NCBI GenBank assembly: GCA_029257805.1
Contig: JARIAR010000023.1
Location: 62,001 to 126,000 of the forward strand
DNA length: 64,000 nt
Source: Blautia sp.
GTDB lineage: Bacteria; Bacillota; Clostridia; Lachnospirales; Lachnospiraceae
Direction of reading: 5' to 3'
A program made the translations under genes and the position numbers. Of this stretch, positions 15,530 through 25,017 are shown piece after piece (positions within the stretch are counted from its first letter, which is position 1; every line of letters starts with the position of its first letter). A model generated the notes under the pieces. The model worked only from the letters and a program-made list of their open reading frames with translations. It was not told the DNA's origin and did not search any database.

Positions 15530-17278
15530 ATGCAAAATAAAGAAAAAACACAAAATAAATTAAAACTTCTGGCAGGTTATTATAAGCCATATAAAGGGCT
15601 TTTTCTGGCGGATTTATTTTTTGCTATTTTAGGAGCGGCAGTGACGCTGGTAATTCCCCTTCTTGTACGCTATATTATGAATACAGTAGGAAATATGCCA
15701 TTGTCGGAAGCAAAAACGGTGATCCTGACAATTGGAGCCGGGATGTTAGGTTTGATTTTGGTGCAGCTTGTAAGTCGCTATTTCATTACATATTATGGAC
15801 ATATGATGGGAACATATATTGAACATGATATGAGAAAAGAAATTTTTAATCATTATCAGAAACTTTCTTTTGCTTTTTATGATAATCAGAAAGTGGGACA
15901 TCTTCTTTCAAGAATTACAAGTGATTTATTTGATATCAGTGAGCTTTTGCATCATGGTCCGGAGGACATTATTATTTCCGTTATTAAATTGATGGGTGCT
16001 TTTTTTATCCTGGTAAATGTAAACTGGAAAATGGCTGTGATCAGTTTTTCTATTGTACTTGTTATGCTTGCATATGCACTTTTGTATAATCGAAAAATGA
16101 AACATGCTTTTAAAGAAAACAGAGCACGTATTGCAGATGTAAACAGCCAGATAGAGGATAGTCTTGCTGGAATTCGTGTTGTAAAATCTTTTGGAAATGA
16201 AAAAAGAGAAATGGAAAAGTTTGCCAGAGGAAATGAACGTTTTGTAGCGGCTAAACGTCTTACATACCGCTATATGGCAGGTTATCATTCTGGAATGGAT
16301 GCATTTACAACATTGATCACAGTTGCCTCACTGGTTGCAGGGGCATTTTTCCTTGCAGATGGAACGTTGGATGCAGCGGATCTTGTAACATTTTTGCTGT
16401 ATATTAATAATTTTACGGAACCGGTAACAAAACTGGTAAACTTTACAGAACAGTTTCAAAATGGATACAGTGGCTATGATCGTTTCCTTGAAATGATGGC
16501 TATTGCTCCGGATATTGAGGATGCGGAAGATGCAGTTTCTCTTGACAGAGTAAAAGGTGAGATACGATTTGAAGAAGTTTCTTTCCATTATACGGATAAT
16601 AAGGAAGAAGTTCTGTCTCATGTGAATCTCCAGGTGAAGCCGGGAGATTATGTGGCGCTTGTGGGAACTTCCGGTGCAGGAAAAACAACATTATGCAGCT
16701 TGATTCCAAGGTTTTATGACGTGTCTGCCGGCAGAATTACTCTGGATGGCATAGATATAAAAAAGATTAAATTAAAAGATCTTCGCAAGCAAATAGGAAT
16801 TGTGCAGCAGGATGTATATCTTTTTGCAGGAACGATTATGGAAAATATCCGGTATGGAAAGCCGGAAGCAACAGATGAAGAAGTCATTCAGGCTGCAAAA
16901 TCAGCAAATGCGCATGAATTTATTATGAGCATGCCGGATGATTACGATACAGATATCGGACAGCGTGGAGTAAAGCTTTCCGGTGGACAGAAGCAGCGTC
17001 TTTCTATTGCAAGGGCCTTTCTCAAAAATCCGCCTATTTTGATTTTTGATGAAGCAACTTCGGCTCTTGATAATGAAAGTGAAAAAGTGGTACAGGAATC
17101 TCTGGAGGAACTTGCAAAAGACAGAACTACGTTTGTGATCGCACACAGGCTTTCAACAATCCGAAATGCAAGGCGCATTCTTGTACTTACGGAAAATGGT
17201 ATTTCAGAAGAAGGAACGCACGAAGAGCTTCTGGCTAAAAATGGAGTTTATACAAAACTTTGTAAAGCGGGACTTTGA
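15530..17278 (+). CDS. ABC transporter, fused permease and ATPase half-exporter
   Basis: A 582-residue half-transporter of the exporter type: a six-helix transmembrane domain (about residues 15-305), then a nucleotide-binding domain with Walker A GTSGAGKTT, a Q-loop, signature LSGGQKQR and Walker B ILIFDEATSALD, and an H-loop AHRLST. It probably works as a homodimer because no partner is adjacent. ATG 15530 has GGAGG 5 bases upstream; ATGs at 15506 and 15518 are in frame but poorly placed. Substrate unknown; MsbA/MdlB-like lipid or drug exporters are nearest in form. Confidence 0.9.
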   Translation: MQNKEKTQNKLKLLAGYYKPYKGLFLADLFFAILGAAVTLVIPLLVRYIMNTVGNMPLSEAKTVILTIGAGMLGLILVQLVSRYFITYYGHMMGTYIEHDMRKEIFNHYQKLSFAFYDNQKVGHLLSRITSDLFDISELLHHGPEDIIISVIKLMGAFFILVNVNWKMAVISFSIVLVMLAYALLYNRKMKHAFKENRARIADVNSQIEDSLAGIRVVKSFGNEKREMEKFARGNERFVAAKRLTYRYMAGYHSGMDAFTTLITVASLVAGAFFLADGTLDAADLVTFLLYINNFTEPVTKLVNFTEQFQNGYSGYDRFLEMMAIAPDIEDAEDAVSLDRVKGEIRFEEVSFHYTDNKEEVLSHVNLQVKPGDYVALVGTSGAGKTTLCSLIPRFYDVSAGRITLDGIDIKKIKLKDLRKQIGIVQQDVYLFAGTIMENIRYGKPEATDEEVIQAAKSANAHEFIMSMPDDYDTDIGQRGVKLSGGQKQRLSIARAFLKNPPILIFDEATSALDNESEKVVQESLEELAKDRTTFVIAHRLSTIRNARRILVLTENGISEEGTHEELLAKNGVYTKLCKAGL

Positions 17279-17308
17279 TTTTATTTAATGTATGGGAGGA
17301 AAAGAAAA

Positions 17309-18337
17309 ATGAGAGAGATTCGAACAGAGGATGCAGTAGGTCATATTCTTTGCCATGATATTACAGAAATTGTAAAAGATGAAAGAAAAGGAGTGTTGTT
17401 TCACAAAGGTCATGTAGTGACCGAAGAAGATATTCCTGCTCTTTTACGGGTGGGGAAAGAGCACTTGTATGTATGGGAAAAGAAACCGGGCATTTTACAT
17501 GAAAATGAAGGTGCTGAGATTCTGCGTGGGATTTCACAGGGAGAAGGGATGCATCCAACAGAAGCAAAAGAGGGAAAGATTGAATTGATTGCAGACAGGG
17601 ATGGGCTGCTAAAAATCAGAAAAGATGCACTTGTAGCAGTAAATTCTCTGGGAGAGATGATGATTGCCTCCAGGCATGGGAATTTTCCGGTGAAAAAAGG
17701 AGATAAAATTGCAGGAACCAGAATCATTCCTCTTGTCATCGAAAAAGAAAAAATGGATCGTGCAGTGGAAGTCGGAGGAAATATGCCTATTTTTTCAGTT
17801 CTACCTTTTCATTTTAAAAAGGTAGGGATTGTTACAACTGGAAGTGAAGTGAAAAAGGGACTTATACAGGATACATTTACTCCGGTTTTGTATGAAAAAC
17901 TGAAGGTGTTTCCAACAGAAATCCTGGGACAGACAACCCCGGGAGATGACAAGAAACAGATTACAGAAGATATTTTGGATTTTATAGAAAAAGGTGCCGA
18001 TCTTGTACTTTGTTCAGGTGGCATGAGCGTTGATCCGGACGATCGTACACCGGGAGCTATTAAAGATACAGGGGCAAGAGTTCTCACATATGGCGCCCCT
18101 GTTCTTCCGGGAGCTATGCTTATGGTATCCTATTTTGAAAAAGATGGGAAAACAGTTCCGATTATTGGACTTCCTGGTTGTGTGATGTATGCCAAAAGGA
18201 CTGTGTTTGATCTGATCCTTCCGCGCATCATGGCAGATGATCCTATTTTGCCGGAGGAGATTGCTGCATATGGAGAGGGTGGGCTTTGTCTGAACTGTGA
18301 GGTCTGTACATTCCCTAATTGCGGCTTTGGAAAGTGA
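17309..18337 (+). CDS. Molybdopterin-binding protein (MoCF-domain, MoeA/MoaB-like) with Cys-rich tail
   Basis: A 342-residue protein whose C-terminal half (about 170-310) is a molybdopterin-binding fold: GIVTTGSEV, then DLVLCSGGMSVDPDDRTPGAI and PVLPGAMLM. The N-terminal 150 residues contain the DAVGHILCHDITEI segment typical of clostridial members. The last 16 residues hold four cysteines in C-x2-C-x2-C-x4-C spacing, a possible metal or Fe-S site absent from MoeA. ATG 17309 has GGGAGGA upstream. It likely acts in molybdenum-cofactor insertion or synthesis, consistent with the xanthine-dehydrogenase-like genes at 61-64 kb, but MoeA activity itself is not proven. Confidence 0.78.
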   Translation: MREIRTEDAVGHILCHDITEIVKDERKGVLFHKGHVVTEEDIPALLRVGKEHLYVWEKKPGILHENEGAEILRGISQGEGMHPTEAKEGKIELIADRDGLLKIRKDALVAVNSLGEMMIASRHGNFPVKKGDKIAGTRIIPLVIEKEKMDRAVEVGGNMPIFSVLPFHFKKVGIVTTGSEVKKGLIQDTFTPVLYEKLKVFPTEILGQTTPGDDKKQITEDILDFIEKGADLVLCSGGMSVDPDDRTPGAIKDTGARVLTYGAPVLPGAMLMVSYFEKDGKTVPIIGLPGCVMYAKRTVFDLILPRIMADDPILPEEIAAYGEGGLCLNCEVCTFPNCGFGK

Positions 18338-18358
18338 TGATTCGAAGAAGGGTGGTTC

Positions 18359-19171
18359 ATGAAAGAATTTAGAGTAAAAGAGTATCATATGTATTCCTCT
18401 AAAGTGGATGCAGGAGAAGAAATAAAATTTGCAGTGCTTACAGATCTTCATGGTATGGAGTTTGGAATACAAAATGAAAATCTTATTAAAACAATCCGGA
18501 AAATAAAACCGGATGCGATTTTGGCAGTGGGAGATCTTAATGTAAGAAGCATTCCGGAAACTTTGGAAGTTGCGAAAAGCCTTTTATTGGATTTGGCAAA
18601 GGACTATCCGATATATTACAGCCTTGGGAATCATGAGTATAAACTGCTTGTTTCAGAAAAATACAAAGGGCAGAAAGAAGCATACCTGAAATATGAAAAA
18701 ATACTTTGTAATGCAGGCGTGCGTATTTTGCATAATGAATTTGAAACCATGCAGATTGGAAAAACGACTATTTTCTTTCACGGGCTGGAACTTCCCCTTG
18801 AATATTATCAAAAAGTGAAAACTCCCCAACTTTCCTTGAATAAAATGGAGGAATTGGTAGGAAAGCCGGAAGGAAGAGGATTTCACGTTCTTATGGCACA
18901 TAATCCTAAATATGGAAAAACATATTTTGATTGGGGAGCAGATTTGATCCTGGCAGGCCATTATCATGGCGGAATTGTACGCCTTGGGGAAAATATGGGG
19001 GTATTATCCCCGCAGTTTCACATGTTTCCGTCCTTTTGCTGTGGAGACTTTGTGAAAAGCAGACAGCATATGATTGTAAGTGCAGGATTGGGAGAACATA
19101 CAATTCCGGTACGGATTCACAATCCAAGAGAGCTTTTGGTTATTGCGGTGAAACCACTTGAAAAATTATAG
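18359..19171 (+). CDS. Metallophosphoesterase (YkuE/YaeI-like)
   Basis: A 270-residue calcineurin-like phosphoesterase. Metal ligands are visible in order: D29-x-H31, G-D59, G-N91-H92-E, a later AHNP and GHYHGG near residue 205. No signal peptide is evident, so a cytosolic or membrane-face location is likely. The best comparison is with the YaeI/YkuE group acting on lipid or nucleotide phosphates, but the substrate is unknown. GGGTGG lies before ATG 18359, 21 bases after the molybdopterin-binding gene. Confidence 0.85.
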   Translation: MKEFRVKEYHMYSSKVDAGEEIKFAVLTDLHGMEFGIQNENLIKTIRKIKPDAILAVGDLNVRSIPETLEVAKSLLLDLAKDYPIYYSLGNHEYKLLVSEKYKGQKEAYLKYEKILCNAGVRILHNEFETMQIGKTTIFFHGLELPLEYYQKVKTPQLSLNKMEELVGKPEGRGFHVLMAHNPKYGKTYFDWGADLILAGHYHGGIVRLGENMGVLSPQFHMFPSFCCGDFVKSRQHMIVSAGLGEHTIPVRIHNPRELLVIAVKPLEKL

Positions 19172-19220
19172 TCTTCCATGTAAAATAAAAGACCGATAGT
19201 ATAGAAAACGAGGGTGTTTT

Positions 19221-20006
19221 ATGGCAATACCGGTAAAATTAAATGTATTTGAAGGACCGCTGGATCTGCTCCTTCACCTAATTGATAAAAATAAAATTGA
19301 TATTTATGATATTCCTATTGTGGAAATTACAGATCAGTATATGGAATATATTCATTCCATGGAAAAAGAAGATCTTGGAGTTATGAGCGAGTTTATGGTT
19401 ATGGCAGCCACTCTTCTTGATATAAAATGCAGGATGCTTCTTCCAAAAGAAGTAAATGAGGAGGGAGAGGAAGAAGATCCCCGTGCAGAACTGGTACAGA
19501 AACTTTTAGAGTATAAGATGTATAAATATATGTCTTATGAGCTGAAAGAAAAAATGGATGAAGCGGCAAATGTTTATTATAGAGAATCGGATATTCCGAA
19601 AGAGGTCTTAAAGTATAAAGAGCCTGTAGATCCGCAAGCGCTTTTAGAAGGATTAACGCTGGAAAAGCTAAATGCCATTTTTAAGTCTATCATCCGCAGA
19701 CAGGAAGACAAGATTGACCCGATACGAAGCCGTTTTGGGAAAATTGAAAAAGAAGAAATCAGTCTTTCTGAAAAAATGCTGGAAATGAAAGCGTTTGCAA
19801 AAGAGCATGGACGTTTTTGTTTTCGAAATCTTCTGGAGAAACAGCATTCGCGGATACAGGTAATTGTCACCTTTTTGTCTGTATTAGAGTTAATGAAAAT
19901 GGGACATATTCATGTAGTACAGGAATCCCTTTTTGGAGAGATAGAAATAGAAGTGATGACAGATCCGGATACATGGAAAAACTTAACAGAATTTGCAGAT
20001 GAATGA
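19221..20006 (+). CDS. scpA: Segregation and condensation protein A
   Basis: A 261-residue kleisin that joins ScpB and SMC in the condensin that compacts and segregates the chromosome. The N-terminal VFEGPLDLLLHLIDKNKIDIYDIPI block is diagnostic and binds the SMC neck; the C-terminal winged helix ends near FGEIEIEVM. scpB follows, starting 20 bases after the stop. ATG 19221 has a weak GAGGGTG site upstream. Confidence 0.95.
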   Translation: MAIPVKLNVFEGPLDLLLHLIDKNKIDIYDIPIVEITDQYMEYIHSMEKEDLGVMSEFMVMAATLLDIKCRMLLPKEVNEEGEEEDPRAELVQKLLEYKMYKYMSYELKEKMDEAANVYYRESDIPKEVLKYKEPVDPQALLEGLTLEKLNAIFKSIIRRQEDKIDPIRSRFGKIEKEEISLSEKMLEMKAFAKEHGRFCFRNLLEKQHSRIQVIVTFLSVLELMKMGHIHVVQESLFGEIEIEVMTDPDTWKNLTEFADE

Positions 20007-20025
20007 CAGAAGAGAGGGGATTTTC

Positions 20026-20595
20026 ATGAATATAAAAGAAGCAGAGGCTGCCATTGAAGCTATTTTATTTACAATGGGAGATGCCGTAGAACTTTCGCAG
20101 ATTGCAAAAGCTTTGGAACAGGATCTTTCTACTACAGAAAAGATCATACACAATATGATGGATCGATATCAAAATGAAAATAGAGGGATTCAGATAATCG
20201 AATTGGATCAGTCATATCAGATGTGCACAAAGAAGGAGTATTACGATTATCTTGTTCGTATCGCCATGCAGCCTAAAAAACCGGCACTTACAGATGTTAT
20301 GCTGGAAACGTTGTCCATTATTGCTTATAAGCAGCCTGTAACGAAAATTGAAATTGAAAAAATCCGTGGTGTGAAATGTGATCATGCTATTAATAAGCTG
20401 GTGGAATATAGCCTTGTGAAGGAACTTGGCAGATTAGATGCACCGGGAAGACCGATTCTTTTTGGGACTACAGAAGAATTTCTTCGCGCTTTTGGAGTTC
20501 AGGCATTAGATGATCTGCCTGTACCGGATCCTGTTCAGATAGAAGATTTTAAAGCGGAAGCAGAAGAGGAGATCCAGTTAAAACTGGATGTGTAA
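20026..20595 (+). CDS. scpB: Segregation and condensation protein B
   Basis: A 189-residue protein with two winged-helix domains (EAAIEAILFTMGDAV at the start, then LETLSIIAYKQPVTK and RGVKCDHAI) that dimerises and binds the ScpA kleisin. ATG 20026 was chosen because GAGAGGGG lies 8 bases upstream; an in-frame ATG at 19993 would overlap scpA. The protein ends with an acidic tail. The scpA-scpB order is the usual Firmicute arrangement. Confidence 0.95.
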   Translation: MNIKEAEAAIEAILFTMGDAVELSQIAKALEQDLSTTEKIIHNMMDRYQNENRGIQIIELDQSYQMCTKKEYYDYLVRIAMQPKKPALTDVMLETLSIIAYKQPVTKIEIEKIRGVKCDHAINKLVEYSLVKELGRLDAPGRPILFGTTEEFLRAFGVQALDDLPVPDPVQIEDFKAEAEEEIQLKLDV

Positions 20596-20613
20596 AACTA
20601 AAGGAGAGTTACA

Positions 20614-21411
20614 ATGCCAACAACATATACACACGATTTTTTTGGAAAAAAAGTCTATCAAGGACTTCCTTTGGAAATAAAACAAGTTATACGAGAAAAT
20701 GGGGAACTTTATCGCATTGGACTTCATGGTCCTGATATTTTGTTTTATTATATGGCAACCCCAAATCCTGTAAGTTTATTTGGAATTCGGATGCATAAGG
20801 AACGGGCACGGGAATTTTTTCAGCAGGGAATGATGCAGGTACGTGAAAAAGATGACAAAGCACTTCTTGCATATTTGCTGGGATTTGGCTGTCACTATCT
20901 TCTGGATTCTGCCTGCCATCCTTTTGTAGATGAAATGGCAGATACAGGAGTGATCTCTCATACAAATCTGGAAAAAGAGTTTGACCGATTTCTAATGGAA
21001 AAAACAGGCAAAAATCCATATAGTTATCATCCTGCTGATTGTATTGTGCCAAGGTACCAGTGGGCAAGGACAATCCATAAGGTATTCCCTCTTATTAAAA
21101 CAACAAACATATGGATTTCCATGAAGATGATGAAGCTTCTTACAAATCTTATGGTATGCAATGATGGGGAAAAACGTCGAAATAGGATAAGAAAGCTTCT
21201 GGGGCTGACCGGAAGAAAAAAAGTAATGTCTTTGACAGAGTACTTTATGACAAAAGAGCCTGTGCCCGGATGGGAAATTCCCGTTTCTAAATTAAACAGC
21301 CTGTTTTGGGAAACTGTGGAAGAGTCACAGGAAAAAATACAGGAATTATATGATCTTTCTAAAGAAGAGAAACAATTATCTCAACGGTGGAACCAGACGT
21401 ACAACGGATAA
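20614..21411 (+). CDS. Zinc-dependent phospholipase C family protein
   Basis: A 265-residue protein with the histidine/aspartate pattern of the zinc-dependent phospholipase C/S1-P1 fold: TTYTHDFFG at the start, GLHGPDILFYY near 35-45, and FGCHYLLDSACHPFVDE near 90-105. There is no signal peptide, unlike secreted clostridial alpha-toxins, so it is probably an intracellular member of unknown substrate common in Lachnospiraceae. AGGAGAG precedes ATG 20614; it follows scpB by 18 bases. Confidence 0.8.
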   Translation: MPTTYTHDFFGKKVYQGLPLEIKQVIRENGELYRIGLHGPDILFYYMATPNPVSLFGIRMHKERAREFFQQGMMQVREKDDKALLAYLLGFGCHYLLDSACHPFVDEMADTGVISHTNLEKEFDRFLMEKTGKNPYSYHPADCIVPRYQWARTIHKVFPLIKTTNIWISMKMMKLLTNLMVCNDGEKRRNRIRKLLGLTGRKKVMSLTEYFMTKEPVPGWEIPVSKLNSLFWETVEESQEKIQELYDLSKEEKQLSQRWNQTYNG

Positions 21412-21481
21412 AAAATACACATAATCTTCCTTCCGTGGAATAGACTTTAGGTAGAATAAAGAGCAGCGGGAGGGAGAGGAA

Positions 21482-22681
21482 ATGAAAAAAAGAAAAACTG
21501 CCGCCGCCGGGATTCTGGCGGTGGTTTTGTTTTTATTTCAGCCTGTATTTCTTATATGGGGAAAAACAGAAGAACCGCAAAATCTGTATGCATTATCAGC
21601 TGTACTAATGGATGGAGATTCCGGCCGTATTTTATACGGAAAAAAAGAAGAGGTGCCAAGACCAAATGCCAGTACAACGAAAGTTTTAACATGTATTTTA
21701 GCGTTGGAAAATGCACCTGGAGATGATTATGTGAAAGTTTCAGAGAATGCAGTCTTGCAGCCTGAGGTAAAATTGCATATGAAAAAAGGGGAGCAGTATT
21801 ATCTGGAAGATCTTCTTTATTCTCTTATGTTAAAAAGCCATAATGATACGGCTGTAGCCATTGCCGAACATATTGGAGGGACCCAGGAAAGGTTTGCTAA
21901 AATGATGAATAAAAAAGCGGAGGAGATCGGATGTAAGCATACCCATTTTATAACGCCCAATGGCTTGGATGCCAAAGATTCCGGAGGGGAACATTGTACG
22001 ACTGCTCATGATCTGGCACTTATTATGCGTTATGCCATTCAAAATAAAACGTTTCTGAAGATAACCCAGACGAGAGAATATTCTTTTTGGAACATAGGAA
22101 AAAAGCGGCAGTTTCATCTTCGGAATACAAATGCCCTTTTTGATATGACGGATGGTGTGATTTCCGGAAAAACAGGTTTTACAGGAAACGCCGGATACTG
22201 TTACGTATGTGCTGTGGAAAAAGAAGGAAAAACATTTGTGGTGTCTCTTCTTGGGTGCGGATGGCCAAATCATAAAGGTTATAAATGGGAAGATACAAAA
22301 AAACTTTTGGATTACGGACAGAAAAATTACGAATATCGTTCTTTTTGGATAGAGCCTGCATTACCGGCAGTTCCGGTAAAAAATGGAGTGAATGAGGATG
22401 GCAGGTTTGGAAAAACGGCATATGTATTGCCGGAGCTTACCATTGGTGAACAAGAAAAAAACAGGAAGATCCTTACCGGTAAAAAACAGAATCTTTCCAT
22501 GAAGGAAAAAATTGCAAAAGAGCTTTCGGCGCCTGTAAAAAGAGGACAGAAAATAGGAGAGATCGTATACTGCCTGGATGATATGGAAATCTTATCTTAT
22601 CCGGTTTATGCAGCGAAAACGGTAAAGAAAATAACATATCGGTGGTATGTGGAGCAGGTGTTTCAATCCTACTTCCACTAG
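21482..22681 (+). CDS. D-alanyl-D-alanine carboxypeptidase (DacF/PBP5-like), second copy
   Basis: A 399-residue secreted S11 peptidase, paralogue of the protein at 14256. The signal peptide spans about residues 1-27. Motifs: S64-T-T-K67, S119-H120-N121 (SHN in place of the more usual SGN) and K230-T231-G232. A C-terminal domain with a cationic stretch follows. GGGAGGGAGAGGAA precedes ATG 21482. The two paralogues share domain plan but differ clearly in sequence, so they are old duplicates and may serve different growth stages. Confidence 0.9.
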   Translation: MKKRKTAAAGILAVVLFLFQPVFLIWGKTEEPQNLYALSAVLMDGDSGRILYGKKEEVPRPNASTTKVLTCILALENAPGDDYVKVSENAVLQPEVKLHMKKGEQYYLEDLLYSLMLKSHNDTAVAIAEHIGGTQERFAKMMNKKAEEIGCKHTHFITPNGLDAKDSGGEHCTTAHDLALIMRYAIQNKTFLKITQTREYSFWNIGKKRQFHLRNTNALFDMTDGVISGKTGFTGNAGYCYVCAVEKEGKTFVVSLLGCGWPNHKGYKWEDTKKLLDYGQKNYEYRSFWIEPALPAVPVKNGVNEDGRFGKTAYVLPELTIGEQEKNRKILTGKKQNLSMKEKIAKELSAPVKRGQKIGEIVYCLDDMEILSYPVYAAKTVKKITYRWYVEQVFQSYFH

Positions 22682-22712
22682 GACATAAATTTTACAAAAA
22701 ATAGGAAAACTA

Positions 22713-22741
22713 TTGAAATTTTGTTAAAAAAAAGGTACAAT
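22713..22741 (+). promoter_or_regulatory. Promoter for the decarboxylase operon
   Basis: TTGAAA (22713-22718), 17 bases, TACAAT (22736-22741). It leaves a leader of roughly 55 bases before the carboxyltransferase ATG; a second TATACT at 22764-22769 has no good -35. Confidence 0.5.
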
Positions 22742-22803
22742 TAGAATTGGCTAAATTTTTGGTTATACTTTTTAAATTTTTATAAAATGGAGGGCAAACT
22801 AGA

Positions 22804-24240
22804 ATGAGTAACGTAACACAAAGCTTAGCGGGCGCAAGAATTAATTCTTTGCTGGACGCGAACAGTTTTGTTGAAATCGGACAAAGTGTAACAGCCAGAA
22901 CAACAGATTTCAACATGACAGAAAAAAAGGCACCTTCTGACGGAGTTATGACTGGATACGGTGTTATTGATGGGAATCTGGTATATGTATACAGCCAGGA
23001 TGTTTCCGTGTTAAACGGAACAGTTGGAGAGATGCATGCCAAAAAGATTTCCAGATTATATGACATGGCAATGAAAACAGGAGCTCCGGTAATTGGGCTT
23101 GTTGATTGTGCAGGTCTTCGCCTTCAGGAAGCAACAGATGCACTGGAAGCATTTGGAGAAATTTATCTGAAGACAACACTGGCCTCCGGTGTAATTCCAC
23201 AGATTACCGGTATTTTTGGTACATGTGGCGGTGGTATGGCAGTAATTCCTGCATTAACAGACTTTACTTTCATGGAAGAAAAAAATGGAAAAATGTTTGT
23301 GAACAGTCCGAATGCGCTGGAAGGAAATCATATTTCCAAATGTGATACTTCAGATGCAAAATTCCAGAGTGAGGAAACCGGTCTCATTGACGGAATTGGT
23401 ACAGAAGAGGAAGTGATCGCAAGTATTCGGGAACTGGTAACCTTGCTTCCGTCTAACAACGAAGATAATGATGCTTTTGTAGAATGTACAGATGATTTAA
23501 ATCGTGTTTGCGAGGATATTGCAAATTGTACAGGAGATACTGTACTGGCACTTTCCAGAATTGCAGACAACGGTTTATTCTTTGAAACAAAAGCCGGTTA
23601 TGGAAAAGATATGGTTACCGGTTTTATGCGTCTGAACGGAGCGACAGTTGGTGCAGTTGCCAATAGAAGTGAAATTTATGACGAAGAAGGCAATAAAACA
23701 GAAGAATTTGACGGCAGTCTTTCTGCAAGAGGTGCAAGAAAAGCAGCAGAATTCGTGAAATTCTGTGATGCTTTTGAAATTCCGGTTCTGACTTTAACAA
23801 ATGTAAATGGATTTAAAGCAACTTTATGCAATGAAAAAATGATGGCAAAATCTGTAGGTGAGATGGTACATGCTTTTGCAAATGCTACGGTTCCGAAAGT
23901 TAATGTTATCATTGGAAAAGCATATGGAAATGCGTATATTGCGATGAACAGCAAAGCAACAGGTGCAGATATGGTATTTGCATGGGAGAATGCAGAAATT
24001 GGTATGATGGATGCTTCTCTGGCTGCAAAGATCATGTATGCAGATGCAGATGCAGCAACATTAAATGAAAAAGCAGCTCAGTATAGAGAACTGCAGTCAG
24101 GAGTAGCTTCTGCAGCAGCAAGAGGATATGTAGATGCTGTAATTTCTCCTGCTGATACAAGAAAATATGCAATTGGAGCATTTGAAATGCTGTTCACAAA
24201 GAGAGAAGACCGCCCATCCAAAAAACACGGTACGGTCTGA
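22804..24240 (+). CDS. mmdA: Acyl-CoA carboxyltransferase subunit (MmdA/GcdA family)
   Basis: A 478-residue biotin-dependent carboxyltransferase of the crotonase-like fold, with N- and C-terminal halves each carrying a CoA/oxyanion motif (GIFGTCGGGMAVIPALTDF and IIGKAYGNAYIAMN). It moves CO2 between an acyl-CoA such as methylmalonyl-CoA, malonyl-CoA or glutaconyl-CoA and biotin on the carrier protein. It is shorter than typical MmdA (about 510) and GcdA (about 590), so the acyl substrate is open. It heads an operon with the biotin carrier, membrane subunits and a second carboxyltransferase. TGGAGGG precedes ATG 22804. Confidence 0.82.
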   Translation: MSNVTQSLAGARINSLLDANSFVEIGQSVTARTTDFNMTEKKAPSDGVMTGYGVIDGNLVYVYSQDVSVLNGTVGEMHAKKISRLYDMAMKTGAPVIGLVDCAGLRLQEATDALEAFGEIYLKTTLASGVIPQITGIFGTCGGGMAVIPALTDFTFMEEKNGKMFVNSPNALEGNHISKCDTSDAKFQSEETGLIDGIGTEEEVIASIRELVTLLPSNNEDNDAFVECTDDLNRVCEDIANCTGDTVLALSRIADNGLFFETKAGYGKDMVTGFMRLNGATVGAVANRSEIYDEEGNKTEEFDGSLSARGARKAAEFVKFCDAFEIPVLTLTNVNGFKATLCNEKMMAKSVGEMVHAFANATVPKVNVIIGKAYGNAYIAMNSKATGADMVFAWENAEIGMMDASLAAKIMYADADAATLNEKAAQYRELQSGVASAAARGYVDAVISPADTRKYAIGAFEMLFTKREDRPSKKHGTV

Positions 24241-24254
24241 GTGAGGTGAGGCAT

Positions 24255-24995
24255 ATGAAACATATTTTGAAGAAAATGTCCTCTTGCCTTACTGCGGTTC
24301 TTTGCGCAGCATCTCTGACCATGGCAGGTGCAACCGTTGTCTGTGCGGAAGAGGAAATTGACGAGGCTGTAAAGACACAGCTGCTTATGACAGCTGAGGG
24401 TTTGACAGAGACCATCATTCCATTATCTGACGAGCAGATCGATTCTTATATGGAATCCGGTGATGAATTCACAATGGGCGCAATGGAAGCCTGGGAAGGA
24501 TCCAAAGAAGAGGTTGGAGAAAAAAGTGAAAAACAGGATGATGCAGGAAAAACAGAAATTGAGTTTGCAAATGATCAGTATACGGTAACCGTACCTGTTC
24601 TGTTTGAAAAAGCAGATGCAAATTTTGTTTATGTATTTGATAAAAACGGTATGCCTATCTCCATGTCAGTAGATGTAAAATATCCTATGGGAGTTATTCT
24701 TCAACATGCTGGGTTAAATACACTTATGGGAATTGGCACCGTATTTGTTATGCTGATATTCCTGAGCTTTATTATTTATCTCTTTAAGTTTGTACCAGTT
24801 CTTTTCGGTGAAAAGAAAGAGAAAAAGGAAGAAGCAAAAGCACCTGCAGCAGTTGCAGCAGTACCTGTACAGGAAGAAACAGATGACACAGAACTTATAG
24901 CAGTTATTTCTGCTGCTATTGCAGCTTCTGAAGGAACAAGTACAGATGGATTTGTTGTACGTTCCATTCGTAAAGTGAACCGTAAAAAAAGATAA
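24255..24995 (+). CDS. OadG-like membrane subunit with secreted N-terminal domain
   Basis: A 246-residue protein in the position of the small OadG/MmdD gamma-delta subunit. A signal peptide (residues 1-32, ending near VVCAEEE) is followed by an extracytoplasmic domain of about 120 residues, one transmembrane helix (GIGTVFVMLIFLSFIIYLFK region) and a cytosolic tail with Ala/Pro-rich linker and a basic end. Typical OadG has only the helix and tail (about 80-120 residues), so the ectodomain is additional. ATG 24255 has GAGGTGAG upstream; GTG 24246 is less likely. Role as assembly anchor is inferred from position and the tail. Confidence 0.7.
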   Translation: MKHILKKMSSCLTAVLCAASLTMAGATVVCAEEEIDEAVKTQLLMTAEGLTETIIPLSDEQIDSYMESGDEFTMGAMEAWEGSKEEVGEKSEKQDDAGKTEIEFANDQYTVTVPVLFEKADANFVYVFDKNGMPISMSVDVKYPMGVILQHAGLNTLMGIGTVFVMLIFLSFIIYLFKFVPVLFGEKKEKKEEAKAPAAVAAVPVQEETDDTELIAVISAAIAASEGTSTDGFVVRSIRKVNRKKR

Positions 24996-25017
24996 ATAAC
25001 ATTAGGAGGATTTTAAA

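Noticed and set aside
22742-22803. Riboswitch in the leader of the decarboxylase operon
   Set aside because: The leader is only about 60 bases, AT-rich and without a recognisable aptamer fold.
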